Below, one piece after another: positions 34,933 through 44,227 of a stretch of DNA of 64,000 nt (position 1 is its first letter; every line of letters starts with the position of its first letter). The DNA is from Candidatus Avimuribaculum pullicola (lineage in GTDB: Bacteria; Bacteroidota; Bacteroidia; Bacteroidales; Muribaculaceae). The stretch lies in contig DVKC01000012.1 of the NCBI GenBank assembly GCA_018716295.1, positions 1-64,000 on the forward strand. Direction: 5' to 3'. Under the pieces are notes generated by a model, which worked only from the letters and a program-made list of their open reading frames with translations, made no database searches and was not told the origin of the DNA. The translations under genes and the position numbers were made by a program.

Positions 34933-37341
34933 ATGACAAAACTATCAGAACTGAAAACGGGCGAAGAAGGCCTCATTGTCAAGATATTGGGGCATGGGGC
35001 GTTCCGCAAGCGTGTTATCGAAATGGGTTTCGTGCGAGGGCATGAAGTGAAAGTGCTGCTGAATGCGCCGCTGCGCGACCCGATTAAATATAAAATACTC
35101 GACTACGAGCTGTCGCTGCGCCGCAGCGAGGCCGACCTTATCGAGGTGGTAAGAAAGGGCGACGAAGTACCACACAACGAAGTGCGCAAACCTCAAACCG
35201 TGGAAGATGAGGCCGATGCCGCATTTGCCGAGAAACACGAGGCCGACCACGAGCGCAACACCATCAACATAGCCCTCATAGGCAACCCCAATTGCGGCAA
35301 AACGTCGCTATTCAACCAGTTGTGCAACGGGCATGAACGCGTGGGAAACTATAGTGGCGTGACTGTCGATGCCAAAGACGGGCACTTCGATTACAAGGGA
35401 TTTCATTTCAAAGTCGTTGACTTGCCCGGGACTTACTCGTTGTCGTCATATTCGCCCGAAGAGCGTTACGTGCGCAAGTACCTTAACGACGAAGTGCCCG
35501 ATGTGATTATCAACGTGGTGGTAGCATCGAACCTTGAGCGCAACTTATACCTCACCACCGAACTTATCGACATGAACCGAAGCATGGTGATTGCACTCAA
35601 CATGTATGACGAGATGCAAGCATCGGGAGCGAAGCTCGACCATGAGCAGCTGGCTGGAATGATAGGCGTACCTATAGTCCCCACCGTTTCACGCTCGGGA
35701 CAGGGAATGCAACAACTGCTCGACACGGTGATACAAGTGTTTGAAAACACATGCGACACGGTGCGGCACGTCCACGTAAACCTCGGGCAAGAGATTGAAG
35801 AAGCCGTGCGGCAGCTCAACGAAGAAGTCAAAAAGAGCGAACTACCCATTGCACAGAAGTTTGCGCCACGCTATATAACCATAAAACTCCTCGAAAACGA
35901 TGCCGAGATACTCGAAGAAATGAAAGACGACCCGTCATTTGCCCGCTGGCGTGAAATCCGCGACAAAGCTGTGGCACATATCGAGAGTGTCACAGGCGAG
36001 GACATCGTTTCAACCATAGCCAGCGAGAAATATGGCTTCATTTCAGGAGCATTGAAAGAAACATTTGTATCGGAACCTGCACAATCAAATGAGCAGAAAG
36101 CCACCGAAGTTATCGATGCAATAGTGACGCATAAACTGTTTGGTTTCCCAATATTCCTGCTTATAATGTGGTTCATATTTTGGGTGACATTCGAACTGGG
36201 CGCATATCCCATGGACTGGATCGATGCCGGTGTCGGCTGGCTGGGCGATACCGTGCGTGAATGGATGCCAGCCGGCCCGTTGAAAGACATGATTGTCGAT
36301 GGCATTATAGGCGGCGTAGGCGGCGTAATCGTCTTCCTGCCCAATATAATGATACTCTATTTCTTCATCTCATTCATGGAAGACTCGGGCTACATGGCCC
36401 GGGCGGCATTCATCATGGACAAAATCATGCACAAGATGGGACTGCACGGCAAGTCGTTCATTCCGCTCATCATGGGCTTTGGCTGCAATGTTCCAGCCGT
36501 AATGTCGTCGCGCATCATCGAGAGCCGCAGCAGCAGGTTGATAACGATGCTCATCATTCCATTCATGTCGTGCAGCGCACGTCTGCCCATCTATTTGCTA
36601 CTTGTCGGCACATTCTTCCCCACCAACGGCTCGGCAGTGATTTTCGGGCTTTACTTATTGAGCATCTTAGTGGCCATACTCACAGCAAAATTGATGCGCA
36701 AAACCGTGTTCAAGAGCGACGAAACCCCATTTGTGATGGAATTGCCGCCCTACAGAGTTCCGACGATGAAAGCTTCGTTGCACCACATGTGGGAGAAAGG
36801 CGAGCAATACTTGCGCAAGATGGGTGGCGTGATATTGGTCGGCAGCATTATTATATGGGCATTGAGCTATTTCCCTCGTGATTTCAGCAAAAGCAACGAC
36901 GACATGACAGCCATCGAACTTGCCGAACAGCAACAAGGCAGCTATCTTGCTTCAATCGGACGGTTTATCGAGCCCGTGGTTGAACCGCTTGGATTTAACT
37001 GGAAAGGCTCGGTGGCACTCATTAGCGGTGCTACGGCCAAGGAAATCGTGGTATCGACACTCGGTGTGCTTTATTCGGGCGATAGCGAATCGACCGAGAG
37101 CCTGTCGCAACGCATAGCCGAAGTCAACCCCGAAACAGGCACACCCGACTTCACGCCACTTGTGGCCATCAGCTTCATGGTGTTTGTGTTGCTATATTTC
37201 CCATGCATAGCCACAGTGGTTGCCATCTCGCGTGAGGCTGGTAGCTGGAAATATGGTCTTTTCACGCTGTTATACAATACTGCAGTAGCTTGGATTGTAT
37301 CGTTTGCCATCTTCCAAGTGGGGAAACTGCTGCTGTACTGA
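34933..37341 (+). CDS. feoB: Ferrous iron transporter, FeoA-FeoB fusion
   Basis: 802 residues. Residues 1-75 form a FeoA (SH3-like) domain (FVRGHEVKVLLNAPLRDPIKY region). The G domain follows with G1 GNPNCGKTS at 117-125 and G3 DLPGTYSLSSYSPEE, then the membrane part with two Gate segments (GFGCNVPAVMSSRIIESR). It takes up Fe(II) across the inner membrane, driven or gated by GTP. The FeoA-FeoB fusion is common in Bacteroidetes. No FeoC is present. Confidence 0.96.
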   Translation: MTKLSELKTGEEGLIVKILGHGAFRKRVIEMGFVRGHEVKVLLNAPLRDPIKYKILDYELSLRRSEADLIEVVRKGDEVPHNEVRKPQTVEDEADAAFAEKHEADHERNTINIALIGNPNCGKTSLFNQLCNGHERVGNYSGVTVDAKDGHFDYKGFHFKVVDLPGTYSLSSYSPEERYVRKYLNDEVPDVIINVVVASNLERNLYLTTELIDMNRSMVIALNMYDEMQASGAKLDHEQLAGMIGVPIVPTVSRSGQGMQQLLDTVIQVFENTCDTVRHVHVNLGQEIEEAVRQLNEEVKKSELPIAQKFAPRYITIKLLENDAEILEEMKDDPSFARWREIRDKAVAHIESVTGEDIVSTIASEKYGFISGALKETFVSEPAQSNEQKATEVIDAIVTHKLFGFPIFLLIMWFIFWVTFELGAYPMDWIDAGVGWLGDTVREWMPAGPLKDMIVDGIIGGVGGVIVFLPNIMILYFFISFMEDSGYMARAAFIMDKIMHKMGLHGKSFIPLIMGFGCNVPAVMSSRIIESRSSRLITMLIIPFMSCSARLPIYLLLVGTFFPTNGSAVIFGLYLLSILVAILTAKLMRKTVFKSDETPFVMELPPYRVPTMKASLHHMWEKGEQYLRKMGGVILVGSIIIWALSYFPRDFSKSNDDMTAIELAEQQQGSYLASIGRFIEPVVEPLGFNWKGSVALISGATAKEIVVSTLGVLYSGDSESTESLSQRIAEVNPETGTPDFTPLVAISFMVFVLLYFPCIATVVAISREAGSWKYGLFTLLYNTAVAWIVSFAIFQVGKLLLY

Positions 37342-37439
37342 CACAGATAGCATTTCACACAACAAACCATAGCATTCATAACCCCAGCCTGTCGTTTTAT
37401 CATGAATGATTGGCTGGGGTTAAAATAAGTTTAAATTTA

Positions 37440-37471
37440 TTTGTTGAGAACGAAATTGTTGTTTAACTTTG
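37440..37471 (+). promoter_or_regulatory. Promoter of the GYF-domain pair
   Basis: TTTG (37440-37443), 20 bases, TAACTTTG (37464-37471), a full consensus match about 70 bases before the start at 37541. Confidence 0.75.
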
Positions 37472-37540
37472 AGAAATAGTTCAATCTCCACGCATGTCAC
37501 TGGATTGAAATTATAGAACAAAATCTGTCGGCGTTGCTAT

Positions 37541-38026
37541 ATGGAATATTACATAATTGTAAACGGACAAAATATAGGGCCAATGGGCGAAAGCCAAATG
37601 CTCGATTACGGGTTGACTCGCGATACCCTTGTATGGCGCAGCGGGATGCCACAGTGGCAGAAGGCTGGAAACATGCCCGAACTCGCGCACTTGTTCTCCA
37701 ACATTCCGCCACAACAGCCAATCGACCAGCCACAGTCGCTGCAATCATGGCCAGGAGCTGTTGCAGGTTTGGTATTAGGGATATGCTCCATTTACTTTTG
37801 TGCGGCACCGATAGTGGGATTATTGCTGGGCTACTTCGGCTTAAAAGTGACCAAAGACAGCTACAAAGCCTACAAGCAAAACCCCATGCTTTACAGCAAT
37901 GGCGGTGTGCTTAAAGGTGGGCGCATAGTGTCATACATCGGTTATGTGCTGGGAATTGTGTACACCATAATCCTGCTGATTTTGATAGTTTTGATCATAC
38001 TGGGCGCACTAAGATTGGCTATGTAA
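37541..38026 (+). CDS. GYF_2 (DUF4339) domain membrane protein
   Basis: 161 residues. Residues 1-52 are a GYF_2 domain (YYIIVNGQNIGPMGESQM, then LVWRSGMPQWQKA), a fold that usually binds proline-rich peptides. After a short Pro/Gln linker come two hydrophobic regions (AGLVLGICSIYFCAAPIVGLLLGYFGL and a long C-terminal helix). Function is unknown. It is 34 bases upstream of a second GYF_2 membrane protein, suggesting a co-transcribed pair derived by duplication of the N-terminal module. Confidence 0.8.
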   Translation: MEYYIIVNGQNIGPMGESQMLDYGLTRDTLVWRSGMPQWQKAGNMPELAHLFSNIPPQQPIDQPQSLQSWPGAVAGLVLGICSIYFCAAPIVGLLLGYFGLKVTKDSYKAYKQNPMLYSNGGVLKGGRIVSYIGYVLGIVYTIILLILIVLIILGALRLAM

Positions 38027-38060
38027 AAAAAGATTTTAAAGAATAAAACATATAATTATC

Positions 38061-38714
38061 ATGAAGTATTATGTAATTCTCAATGGAGAGTCAACTGGCC
38101 CGTATGAAGAAGCCCAGTTGCAAACTATGGGTCTGAAACGCGACACAATGGTGTGGCGCGAAGGTATGCAACAATGGCAACGTGCCGACAGTTTGCAAGA
38201 ATTAAGTTACCTGTTTGGTGGCAACAATCCAGCCGGCGGCTATAACCAAGGGGGCTACAACCCTGCTGGCGGTTACAATCAAGGTGGCTACAATCAGGGC
38301 GGTTACAACCCTGCTGGCGGTTACAACCAAGGTGGATATAATCAAGGTGGATATAATCAGGGTGGTTACAACCCCGGCAATTACAACCAAGGTGGATATA
38401 ATCCCGCTGGTGGATACAATCAAGGCGGTTATAATCCTGGAGGCTACAACACTGGCGGCAGACCACCAATGCCTGAATCCTACTTGGTGTGGGCAATTCT
38501 CGCCACCATTCTGTGCTGTGTGCCACTGGGCATTGTGAGCATCGTCAATGCTGCCGGTGTAAGTTCGGCTTATAATGCCGGTGATTACGATTTGGCAGTT
38601 AAGAAAAGCGAGAATGCCAAGAAGTGGGCCATAATAAGTGCCGTTTGCGGTATCGTGGCATCAATACTTTATGCAATTATCTTGATAGCCGAAGGTAGCA
38701 GCATGTATTATTAA
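38061..38714 (+). CDS. GYF_2 protein with Gly-Tyr-Asn repeats and CD225/dispanin membrane domain
   Basis: 217 residues. Residues 1-52 repeat the GYF_2 fold (YYVILNGESTGPYEEAQL, VWREGMQQWQRA). Residues about 55-135 are tandem repeats built from NQGGY, NPAGGY and NPGGY units. The C-terminus has two hydrophobic helices around SSAYNAGDYDLAVKKSENAKKW, the dispanin pattern. The GYF domain could recognise Pro-containing tails of partner proteins; the repeats may form a flexible or self-associating spacer. Function is unknown. Confidence 0.82.
   Translation: MKYYVILNGESTGPYEEAQLQTMGLKRDTMVWREGMQQWQRADSLQELSYLFGGNNPAGGYNQGGYNPAGGYNQGGYNQGGYNPAGGYNQGGYNQGGYNQGGYNPGNYNQGGYNPAGGYNQGGYNPGGYNTGGRPPMPESYLVWAILATILCCVPLGIVSIVNAAGVSSAYNAGDYDLAVKKSENAKKWAIISAVCGIVASILYAIILIAEGSSMYY
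38220..38460 (+). repeat. In-frame tandem repeat coding for Gly-Gly-Tyr-Asn units
   Basis: Short units of 15-18 bases such as GGTGGATATAATCAA and GGCGGTTACAACCCT repeat about sixteen times with drift. Unit sizes are multiples of three, so gain or loss of units would change spacer length without a frameshift. Confidence 0.8.
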
Positions 38715-38760
38715 TACGTGACCCGCCACAATTGGGCAATCATTGAAATAAAGTGAATTT

Positions 38761-39303
38761 ATGGAAGTAAACGAAATAAATTATCCGCAATTTTTCGACC
38801 TTGTTACACGCCGCTATTCATGCCGCGGCTATGACAACGCACCTGTGTCGCGCGAAATGGTGATGGCTGTTGTCGAAACTGCGCGCATGGCACAATCGGC
38901 TTGTAACCGCCAGCCATGGATGTTCCTTGTAATCGACACGCCCGAACTCCGCCAGGCTGTGGCTCGATGCTACGGCCGCGACTGGGCGCGTGAGGCACAA
39001 GCATTCATCGTCGCATTAGGCAATAGCTCCGAAGCCTGGGTAAGACCTTGTGACGGGCACAACAGCATGTATGTAGATGTAGCCATTGCCTGCGAAAACA
39101 TGTGCCTCGCAGCTGCCTCGCTTGGACTTGGCTGCTGCTGGATAGGCAACTTCGATGTCGATGCTCTACGCCAAGAACTTAACATACCTGCCGAATGGTC
39201 GCCTGTGGGAATACTGTCGTTGGGCTATCCCAAGCCCGACCAAGCAGCCCCCGAAAAGAAACGCAAAAACGTTGACGACGTGGTGAAATGGGGAAAATTC
39301 TGA
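38761..39303 (+). CDS. Nitroreductase family protein
   Basis: 180 residues. The N-terminal FMN-phosphate motif RRYSCRGYDNAPVS, the ARMAQSACNRQPWMFLVI segment and the C-terminal LSLGYPKPDQAAPEKKRK are typical of the small NADPH-dependent FMN nitroreductases. Natural substrates are unknown. It overlaps the next gene by 16 bases and starts a compact cluster of four genes (nitroreductase, DUF6452-like, recX, comF-like). Confidence 0.9.
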   Translation: MEVNEINYPQFFDLVTRRYSCRGYDNAPVSREMVMAVVETARMAQSACNRQPWMFLVIDTPELRQAVARCYGRDWAREAQAFIVALGNSSEAWVRPCDGHNSMYVDVAIACENMCLAAASLGLGCCWIGNFDVDALRQELNIPAEWSPVGILSLGYPKPDQAAPEKKRKNVDDVVKWGKF

Positions 39304-39821
39304 CTGCAATAGCACTTGGTAGCTTGATGCTTGTCGTGGCAGCTTGTTCGTCCGACACTTGCCGCGACAGCACCAATGCTGTGCCAGTGGCGGCATTTTA
39401 CTCAAGCTCCACACAAGGTATGATAACTGTTGACTCGCTCACAGTGTATGGCATAGGCGTTCCAAACGACTCGGCAATCATACGCAATGAGGCAGTTTCG
39501 CAAGTACATTTGCCATTGCGGGGCAATGCCGAGGTGTGCCGTTATGTGCTACACTACGAACAGCGAGCCATCTCCGACCCACGACTCAACGACACGCTCA
39601 CCGTGAATTACGTTCCCCAACTCGTATTCACGTCGGCTGAGTGCGGGGTTATGTATTTTTATGAGATAACGGAATGCGGTACTACTACCCACCTCATCGA
39701 CTCGGTGGCTGTTGTAAGTGCCGATGTGTCGAACGTAAGTGCCGAAACGCTGCGCATCTACTTCCGTACTTCCGATGACGGCGGCGATGACAACAGCGGC
39801 GAAACTGAAGAACAACAATGA
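39288..39821 (+). CDS. DUF6452-like lipoprotein
   Basis: 177 residues. A lipoprotein signal ends in LMLVVAACSSDTC. The mature part contains SLTVYGIGVPNDSAI, a beta-rich middle and FTSAECGVMYFYEITE, features I associate with the Bacteroidetes family DUF6452, often coded close to recX and comF genes. It has an acidic, low-complexity tail of Asp, Glu and Gln. It overlaps the nitroreductase gene at one end and recX at the other. Function is unknown. Confidence 0.75.
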   Translation: MGKILTAIALGSLMLVVAACSSDTCRDSTNAVPVAAFYSSSTQGMITVDSLTVYGIGVPNDSAIIRNEAVSQVHLPLRGNAEVCRYVLHYEQRAISDPRLNDTLTVNYVPQLVFTSAECGVMYFYEITECGTTTHLIDSVAVVSADVSNVSAETLRIYFRTSDDGGDDNSGETEEQQ

Positions 39822-40333
39822 TGGCAGGTCGAAACAAGGCAACAATGACCCCACGCGAGGCTCTAACCCGTTGCGAGGCATTATGCGCACGCAGCGAGCA
39901 GTCGTCGGGAGATATTGCCATAAAACTGCGCAAGTGGGGCATTGGGAAATACGACAGCGGTGCCATTCTGGGACACCTCATTGAAGGCGGATTTGTCAAT
40001 GATGCAAGGTATGCTTGCGCCTATGTCCGTAACAAATTCCATTTTGCCGGTTGGGGACGAGTGAAAATAGCTTACAGCCTGCGGCAGAAAGGCATTGACA
40101 ATGCTATCATCAGTATAGCATTATCCGAAATAGAGGACGACGAATATAATGCCAAAGCCGAGTACGTGCTACGCAACAAGTACAACGACGTGAAGACTCG
40201 CGCACTCATACAGGCACGTGGCGCATTATTGCGTTTTGCCGAGCAACGCGGTTTTGAATCGTCAGTGGCAATGCCAATTGTAAACAAGATTTTGAGCGGT
40301 CGTGATAGCGATGACACAGATTGCGACTTTTAA
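39818..40333 (+). CDS. recX: Regulatory protein RecX
   Basis: 171 residues. The first RecX helix repeat (CARSEQSSGDIAIKLRKWGI) and GGFVNDARYACAYVRNKFHFAGWGRVKI followed by LRQKGID match the family's tandem three-helix repeats. RecX binds RecA filaments and limits their growth. Its start overlaps the upstream stop by four bases, and the comF-like gene begins right at its end. recA is not in the window. Confidence 0.85.
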   Translation: MMAGRNKATMTPREALTRCEALCARSEQSSGDIAIKLRKWGIGKYDSGAILGHLIEGGFVNDARYACAYVRNKFHFAGWGRVKIAYSLRQKGIDNAIISIALSEIEDDEYNAKAEYVLRNKYNDVKTRALIQARGALLRFAEQRGFESSVAMPIVNKILSGRDSDDTDCDF

Positions 40334-41032
40334 ATGTGGGAGATAGCCAAATATGTGACCGACCTGTTATTCCCACGTCTATGCCCAGTGTGCGGCAAGG
40401 CCTTGAACGTGGGAGAGAATCATGTATGCGCCCTATGCCTCGCACAATTGCCACTCACACATTACGACACCATACAATTCAACCCCATGGAGCAACTCTT
40501 TGCCGGCAAAGTGCCGGTAGAACGCGCCACGGGATATTTCTTTTATGAACGCGGCAGCCGTCATGCCGCCATACTGCACGGCATCAAATACCATAACCAG
40601 CCATTAATGGGACAGTGGCTGGCAAGGCGTTTTGCTGCGGCGTTGAAACGAAACGGGTGGCTCGACGGAATCGATGCCATAGTGCCAGTGCCTTTGCACA
40701 AGTCAAAAATGGCACTGCGCGGATACAATCAAAGCGAATATATAGCCCGCGGGATAGCCGCCGAATGTGGCTGCGCTGTGGAACAGCTGGTCGTTGCCGT
40801 GAAACGGCATGAAACGCAGACGCACAAAGGGCTGCACGAACGGCTGCTCAACACCATGGGCATATATAAAGCATCAAGCAAAGCAAACCGATATGCAGAC
40901 AAGCACATATTGCTCGTTGACGATGTGGTTACAACAGGTGCCACGCTGCTGTCGTGTGCCACGGCACTGCTGCAAGCAGTCCCCGACATGCGCATATCAA
41001 TAGCCACACTTGCCGTCGCCCGCCTCCAATAA
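40334..41032 (+). CDS. ComF family phosphoribosyltransferase-like protein
   Basis: 232 residues. An N-terminal zinc-binding part (LCPVCGKALNVGENHVCALC) precedes a type I phosphoribosyltransferase fold with IVPVPLHKSKMALRGYNQSEYIA and the PRPP loop LLVDDVVTTGATL. In competent bacteria ComF assists DNA uptake; in Bacteroidetes its job is unproven, perhaps DNA repair or salvage. It directly follows recX. Confidence 0.9.
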   Translation: MWEIAKYVTDLLFPRLCPVCGKALNVGENHVCALCLAQLPLTHYDTIQFNPMEQLFAGKVPVERATGYFFYERGSRHAAILHGIKYHNQPLMGQWLARRFAAALKRNGWLDGIDAIVPVPLHKSKMALRGYNQSEYIARGIAAECGCAVEQLVVAVKRHETQTHKGLHERLLNTMGIYKASSKANRYADKHILLVDDVVTTGATLLSCATALLQAVPDMRISIATLAVARLQ

Positions 41033-41149
41033 CCCGATAATCTGTAACAAGAAACAAAATAAGTTTAAACCGGTATTTAAATTACTGGGCAGGTTTAACA
41101 ACTTGGAAAAAACTGTTCTTAACTTTGCAGAAACTAAAAACTTGAACTT

Positions 41150-42184
41150 ATGAAAATCAACAGGCGATATGTGGCAATAGTGATAGCGGCAATAGCTGCA
41201 TTATTAATTATAATCACACGCCAACCAAAGGAATACCGCACGGCTTCGGGCGTAGTGTGGCACACAACCTACAACATTACATACGAGAGCGACAAGAACC
41301 TCGACGATTCGATAATCGTAGTGACAAACAAAATCGACTATAGCGCATCGATGTACAACCCCGCGTCGGTGCTAAGCCAAATCAATAGCAACAGCACCGA
41401 CATAGCCGACTCCACCGTGGCATTGCTACTGCGCACGTCAAAACGCATACACCAGGCCACAGGCGGAGCATTCGACCCGACAGTAGCCCCACTCATAAGG
41501 CTATGGAGAACACAGGACAGCAATGCACCACTTCCCGACAATTCCCAAATCGACAGCGTGATGCAATTTGTAGGACTCGACAAGGTGCGCATCGACAGCA
41601 ACAACCGCATACACAAAGACGACAATCGCATACAAATTGACTTCAGCGCAATAGCCAAGGGACATGGTTGCGATGAAGTGGCCCGAATGCTCGCCCGCAA
41701 TGGCGTGGAAAATTATCTCGTGGAAATTGGCGGCGAAATCGTGGCACATGGGAGAAATCCACACGGCAAACCCTGGATAGTATCGGTTGACGCGCCTATC
41801 GAGGAAAACGTCGAAGTGACACACGCTTCATCTAAAATATATGAATTGCATAACCAAGCAATGGCAACATCGGGCAATTACCGCAACTACAAGGTGGTGG
41901 ACGGGCAAAAAGTGACACATATCATTGACCCCAAAACCGGGCATTCGGCACAAAGCAACCTGCTGAGTGTTACCGTCATTGCCCCGACGTGCATCGAAGC
42001 CGACGCATACGCCACCGCATTAATGGCAATGGGACTGGAAAATGCCCGCAAATTTGCACTTTCAGGCACTGCCCTGCTGCCCCGAGGAAGTGAACCTAAA
42101 ATAAAAATATTCCTGATTTTTGTCGATGAGAATGGCAACATGAATTCGTGGGAAACTCCCGAACCTGCCAACTTGGCCCGTTAA
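41150..42184 (+). CDS. apbE: FAD:protein FMN transferase
   Basis: 344 residues with an N-terminal membrane anchor or signal (VAIVIAAIAALLIIITR). Key features are ASMYNPASVLSQIN, DFSAIAKGHGCDEVARML, the EIGGEIVAHG loop and THIIDPKTGHSAQSNLLSVTVIAP, matching ApbE. It covalently attaches FMN to threonine in proteins such as NqrB, NqrC or RnfG on the outer side of the inner membrane. A -7-like TAACTTTG is at 41120-41127 with a poor -33 partner. Confidence 0.95.
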   Translation: MKINRRYVAIVIAAIAALLIIITRQPKEYRTASGVVWHTTYNITYESDKNLDDSIIVVTNKIDYSASMYNPASVLSQINSNSTDIADSTVALLLRTSKRIHQATGGAFDPTVAPLIRLWRTQDSNAPLPDNSQIDSVMQFVGLDKVRIDSNNRIHKDDNRIQIDFSAIAKGHGCDEVARMLARNGVENYLVEIGGEIVAHGRNPHGKPWIVSVDAPIEENVEVTHASSKIYELHNQAMATSGNYRNYKVVDGQKVTHIIDPKTGHSAQSNLLSVTVIAPTCIEADAYATALMAMGLENARKFALSGTALLPRGSEPKIKIFLIFVDENGNMNSWETPEPANLAR

Positions 42185-42202
42185 CCACGCACGACCCTGA
42201 AA

Positions 42203-43822
42203 CTACTCGTCCTTGACGTTCTTGGAACGCGATTCTTTCTTGGTCGATGTGCTGGTATCCTTGTCTTCCTTAAGATCTATCTCGTTTTTGTCACGGTCAA
42301 AAACTTTATACTGGAGATACGCGAGCGACTGGTCGGGCAAAATGCGGAATTTCAACCCATACTCTATGCGCCAACGGCGGTATTCCGAGAGGAAGCCCTT
42401 CTTGAGATATGCATCGACAAATGGATGCACATACATGGTGAAATTCGTCACCTTGAGCGAATGAATCAAATAATCGATTTTGTCCTTGAGCATATCGGTG
42501 AAAAGGAGCGACGGCTGCACCTCACCCTTTCCTCCACACGACGGGCAAGCCTCGGCAGTGGCAATATCGAGGGCTGGACGCACACGCTGGCGCGTAATCT
42601 GCATCAGCCCGAACTTGCTCAACGGCAATATGTTGTGCCGCGCACGGTCATTGGCCATCACTTCTTTCATGTGGTCATAGAGAGCCTGCCTGTGATCGGC
42701 TTGCGACATATCGATAAAGTCGATGACAATAATGCCACCCATATCGCGCAACCGCAACTGGCGGGCAATCTCGTCGGCGGCACGCAGGTTCACATCAAGT
42801 GCGTTGCTCTCCTGGTTGGTCGAGTTTTTTGAACGGTTTCCCGAGTTTACATCAATCACATGCAATGCCTCGGTACTCTCAATGATGATGTAAGCCCCCG
42901 ACTTGAACGACACCGTCTTGCCAAACGACGTCTTAATCTGCCGCGTTATGTTAAAATGGTCAAATATAGGAGTGTCCTCGGCATATAGCTTCACAATCTC
43001 CTTCTTCTCGGGGGCAATCAACGTCACATAATGCTGGATTTGCTCGAAAATCTCGGCATTGTTGACGTGAATGTTTTCAAATGCGGGGCTGAAAATGTCA
43101 CGTATGAGGCTCACTGCACGGCTTTCCTCCTCATAGATGAGTGCAGGAGCCTCGGCACGCTGTGCCTTGATAAGGCTATCCTCCCAGCATTTCATCAGTG
43201 CCTTGAGTTCATTGTTAAGTTCGGCCACACGCTTGCCCTCGGCCGAGGTGCGTATAATTATGCCGAAATTATTAGGCCTGATACTTTCGATAAGCTGGCG
43301 CAACCTCACCTTTTCTTCCGATGACTTGATTTTCTGCGACACCGATATTTTGTCGCAGAATGGAATAAGCACCAAAAAACGCCCCGTAAAAGAAATCTCG
43401 GTCGTCAGGCGCGGGCCTTTCGACGATATTGGTTCCTTGGCGATTTGCACAATCAGTTTCTTGCCCACCTCAAGCACATCAGTTATTGTTCCATGCTTGT
43501 CAATGTCGGGCAACGGTTTCATCTTCGACACTTGTGGCATGTGACGCTTGTCATCGCCAAGCACCTCGCCAAGAAATTGCAGGTAAGACTTGAATTGCGA
43601 ACCCAAGTCAAGATAGTGCAAGAAAGCATCTTTTTCAAACCCGACGTTGACAAATGCAGCATTAAGCCCAGGCATCAACTTCTTGACTTTGGCAATATAA
43701 AGGTTGCCGACGGCATACGATGCATCCCTTGGCTCTTTTTGCAAGGATACCAATCGTCCGTCTTCGGTCAAAGCTGTAGATATGTTATTGGGCGTTACGT
43801 CAACGATGAGTTCGCTTCTCAT
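42203..43822 (-). CDS. rng: Ribonuclease G/E
   Basis: 539 residues. An S1 RNA-binding domain at the N-terminus (VGNLYIAKVKKLMPGLNAAFVNVGF) is followed by the RNase H-like and catalytic domain with IVIDFIDM (metal ligands) and the zinc-link CPSCGG. It lacks the long C-terminal scaffold of E. coli RNase E, as expected for RNase G-type enzymes. It ends in a Lys/Asp/Ser-rich tail. It processes rRNA and mRNA. A 405-base leader with a long hairpin (44111-44176) precedes it. Confidence 0.95.
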   Translation of the reverse strand: MRSELIVDVTPNNISTALTEDGRLVSLQKEPRDASYAVGNLYIAKVKKLMPGLNAAFVNVGFEKDAFLHYLDLGSQFKSYLQFLGEVLGDDKRHMPQVSKMKPLPDIDKHGTITDVLEVGKKLIVQIAKEPISSKGPRLTTEISFTGRFLVLIPFCDKISVSQKIKSSEEKVRLRQLIESIRPNNFGIIIRTSAEGKRVAELNNELKALMKCWEDSLIKAQRAEAPALIYEEESRAVSLIRDIFSPAFENIHVNNAEIFEQIQHYVTLIAPEKKEIVKLYAEDTPIFDHFNITRQIKTSFGKTVSFKSGAYIIIESTEALHVIDVNSGNRSKNSTNQESNALDVNLRAADEIARQLRLRDMGGIIVIDFIDMSQADHRQALYDHMKEVMANDRARHNILPLSKFGLMQITRQRVRPALDIATAEACPSCGGKGEVQPSLLFTDMLKDKIDYLIHSLKVTNFTMYVHPFVDAYLKKGFLSEYRRWRIEYGLKFRILPDQSLAYLQYKVFDRDKNEIDLKEDKDTSTSTKKESRSKNVKDE

Positions 43823-44110
43823 TACACTTTATTAAAAATTATTGTATGCCGAGAGAGGAAGAAAACTACCAGCTACCGCCTCCCCTTGTCATTTCTTGTA
43901 TATTACACACAAGAACCGAACCGCCCTTACCCCTTCAAAACAAGGAACTGGAGTAACAGGGCCGAAGAGTGTCAAAACAAGTCCTTTAAAAAGCTATGCA
44001 ACCTCGAAAAGAGGCTTTGAAATGAGCCGATTACACTCTTCACCGTTGTATGTATCTCTGCCACTTTCTTCAAGCCGACTCATGCTTGCACAGCAACCGT
44101 CTTAATTTAC
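43823..44110 (-). other. Non-coding leader region upstream of rng
   Basis: About 290 bases without a convincing gene on either strand. It includes a small hairpin CCTC/GAGG around 44007-44019. If rng is transcribed from near the HU/bS38 genes, this is a long untranslated leader. RNase E in E. coli controls its own mRNA through its leader, so a similar arrangement is possible here, but sequence alone does not show it. Confidence 0.35.
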
Positions 44111-44176
44111 AAAGAACAAACTCAATGAAGCATTACCGCCATGCGTGTAGGGCGGGCATCATTTTGTTTGTTCTTT
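44111..44176. promoter_or_regulatory. Long near-perfect hairpin between the bS38-like gene and rng
   Basis: Arms AAAGAACAAAC (44111-44121) and GTTTGTTCTTT (44166-44176) pair perfectly over 11 bp. Inside, AATGA pairs with TCATT and CCGCC (44136-44140) with GGCGG (44151-44155). The total stem exceeds 20 pairs with a 10-base loop. It lacks a downstream T run, so it may be an RNA-processing site or 3'-end structure of the bS38 mRNA rather than a simple terminator. Confidence 0.55.
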
Positions 44177-44227
44177 ATAAGACTTGATTAGAAAGCCGTG
44201 AATTACACACAATTCAGTTTTTGTTTG

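Noticed and set aside
37380-37421. Perfect 10-bp stem AACCCCAGCC/GGCTGGGGTT after feoAB, as an intrinsic terminator
   Set aside because: The downstream sequence is A-rich instead of T-rich on the plus strand, so the intrinsic terminator call is not justified, although it may stabilise the 3' end.
38220-38460. Tandem repeat as a CRISPR array
   Set aside because: Units are 15-18 bases, contiguous, in frame within a coding sequence and have no spacers.
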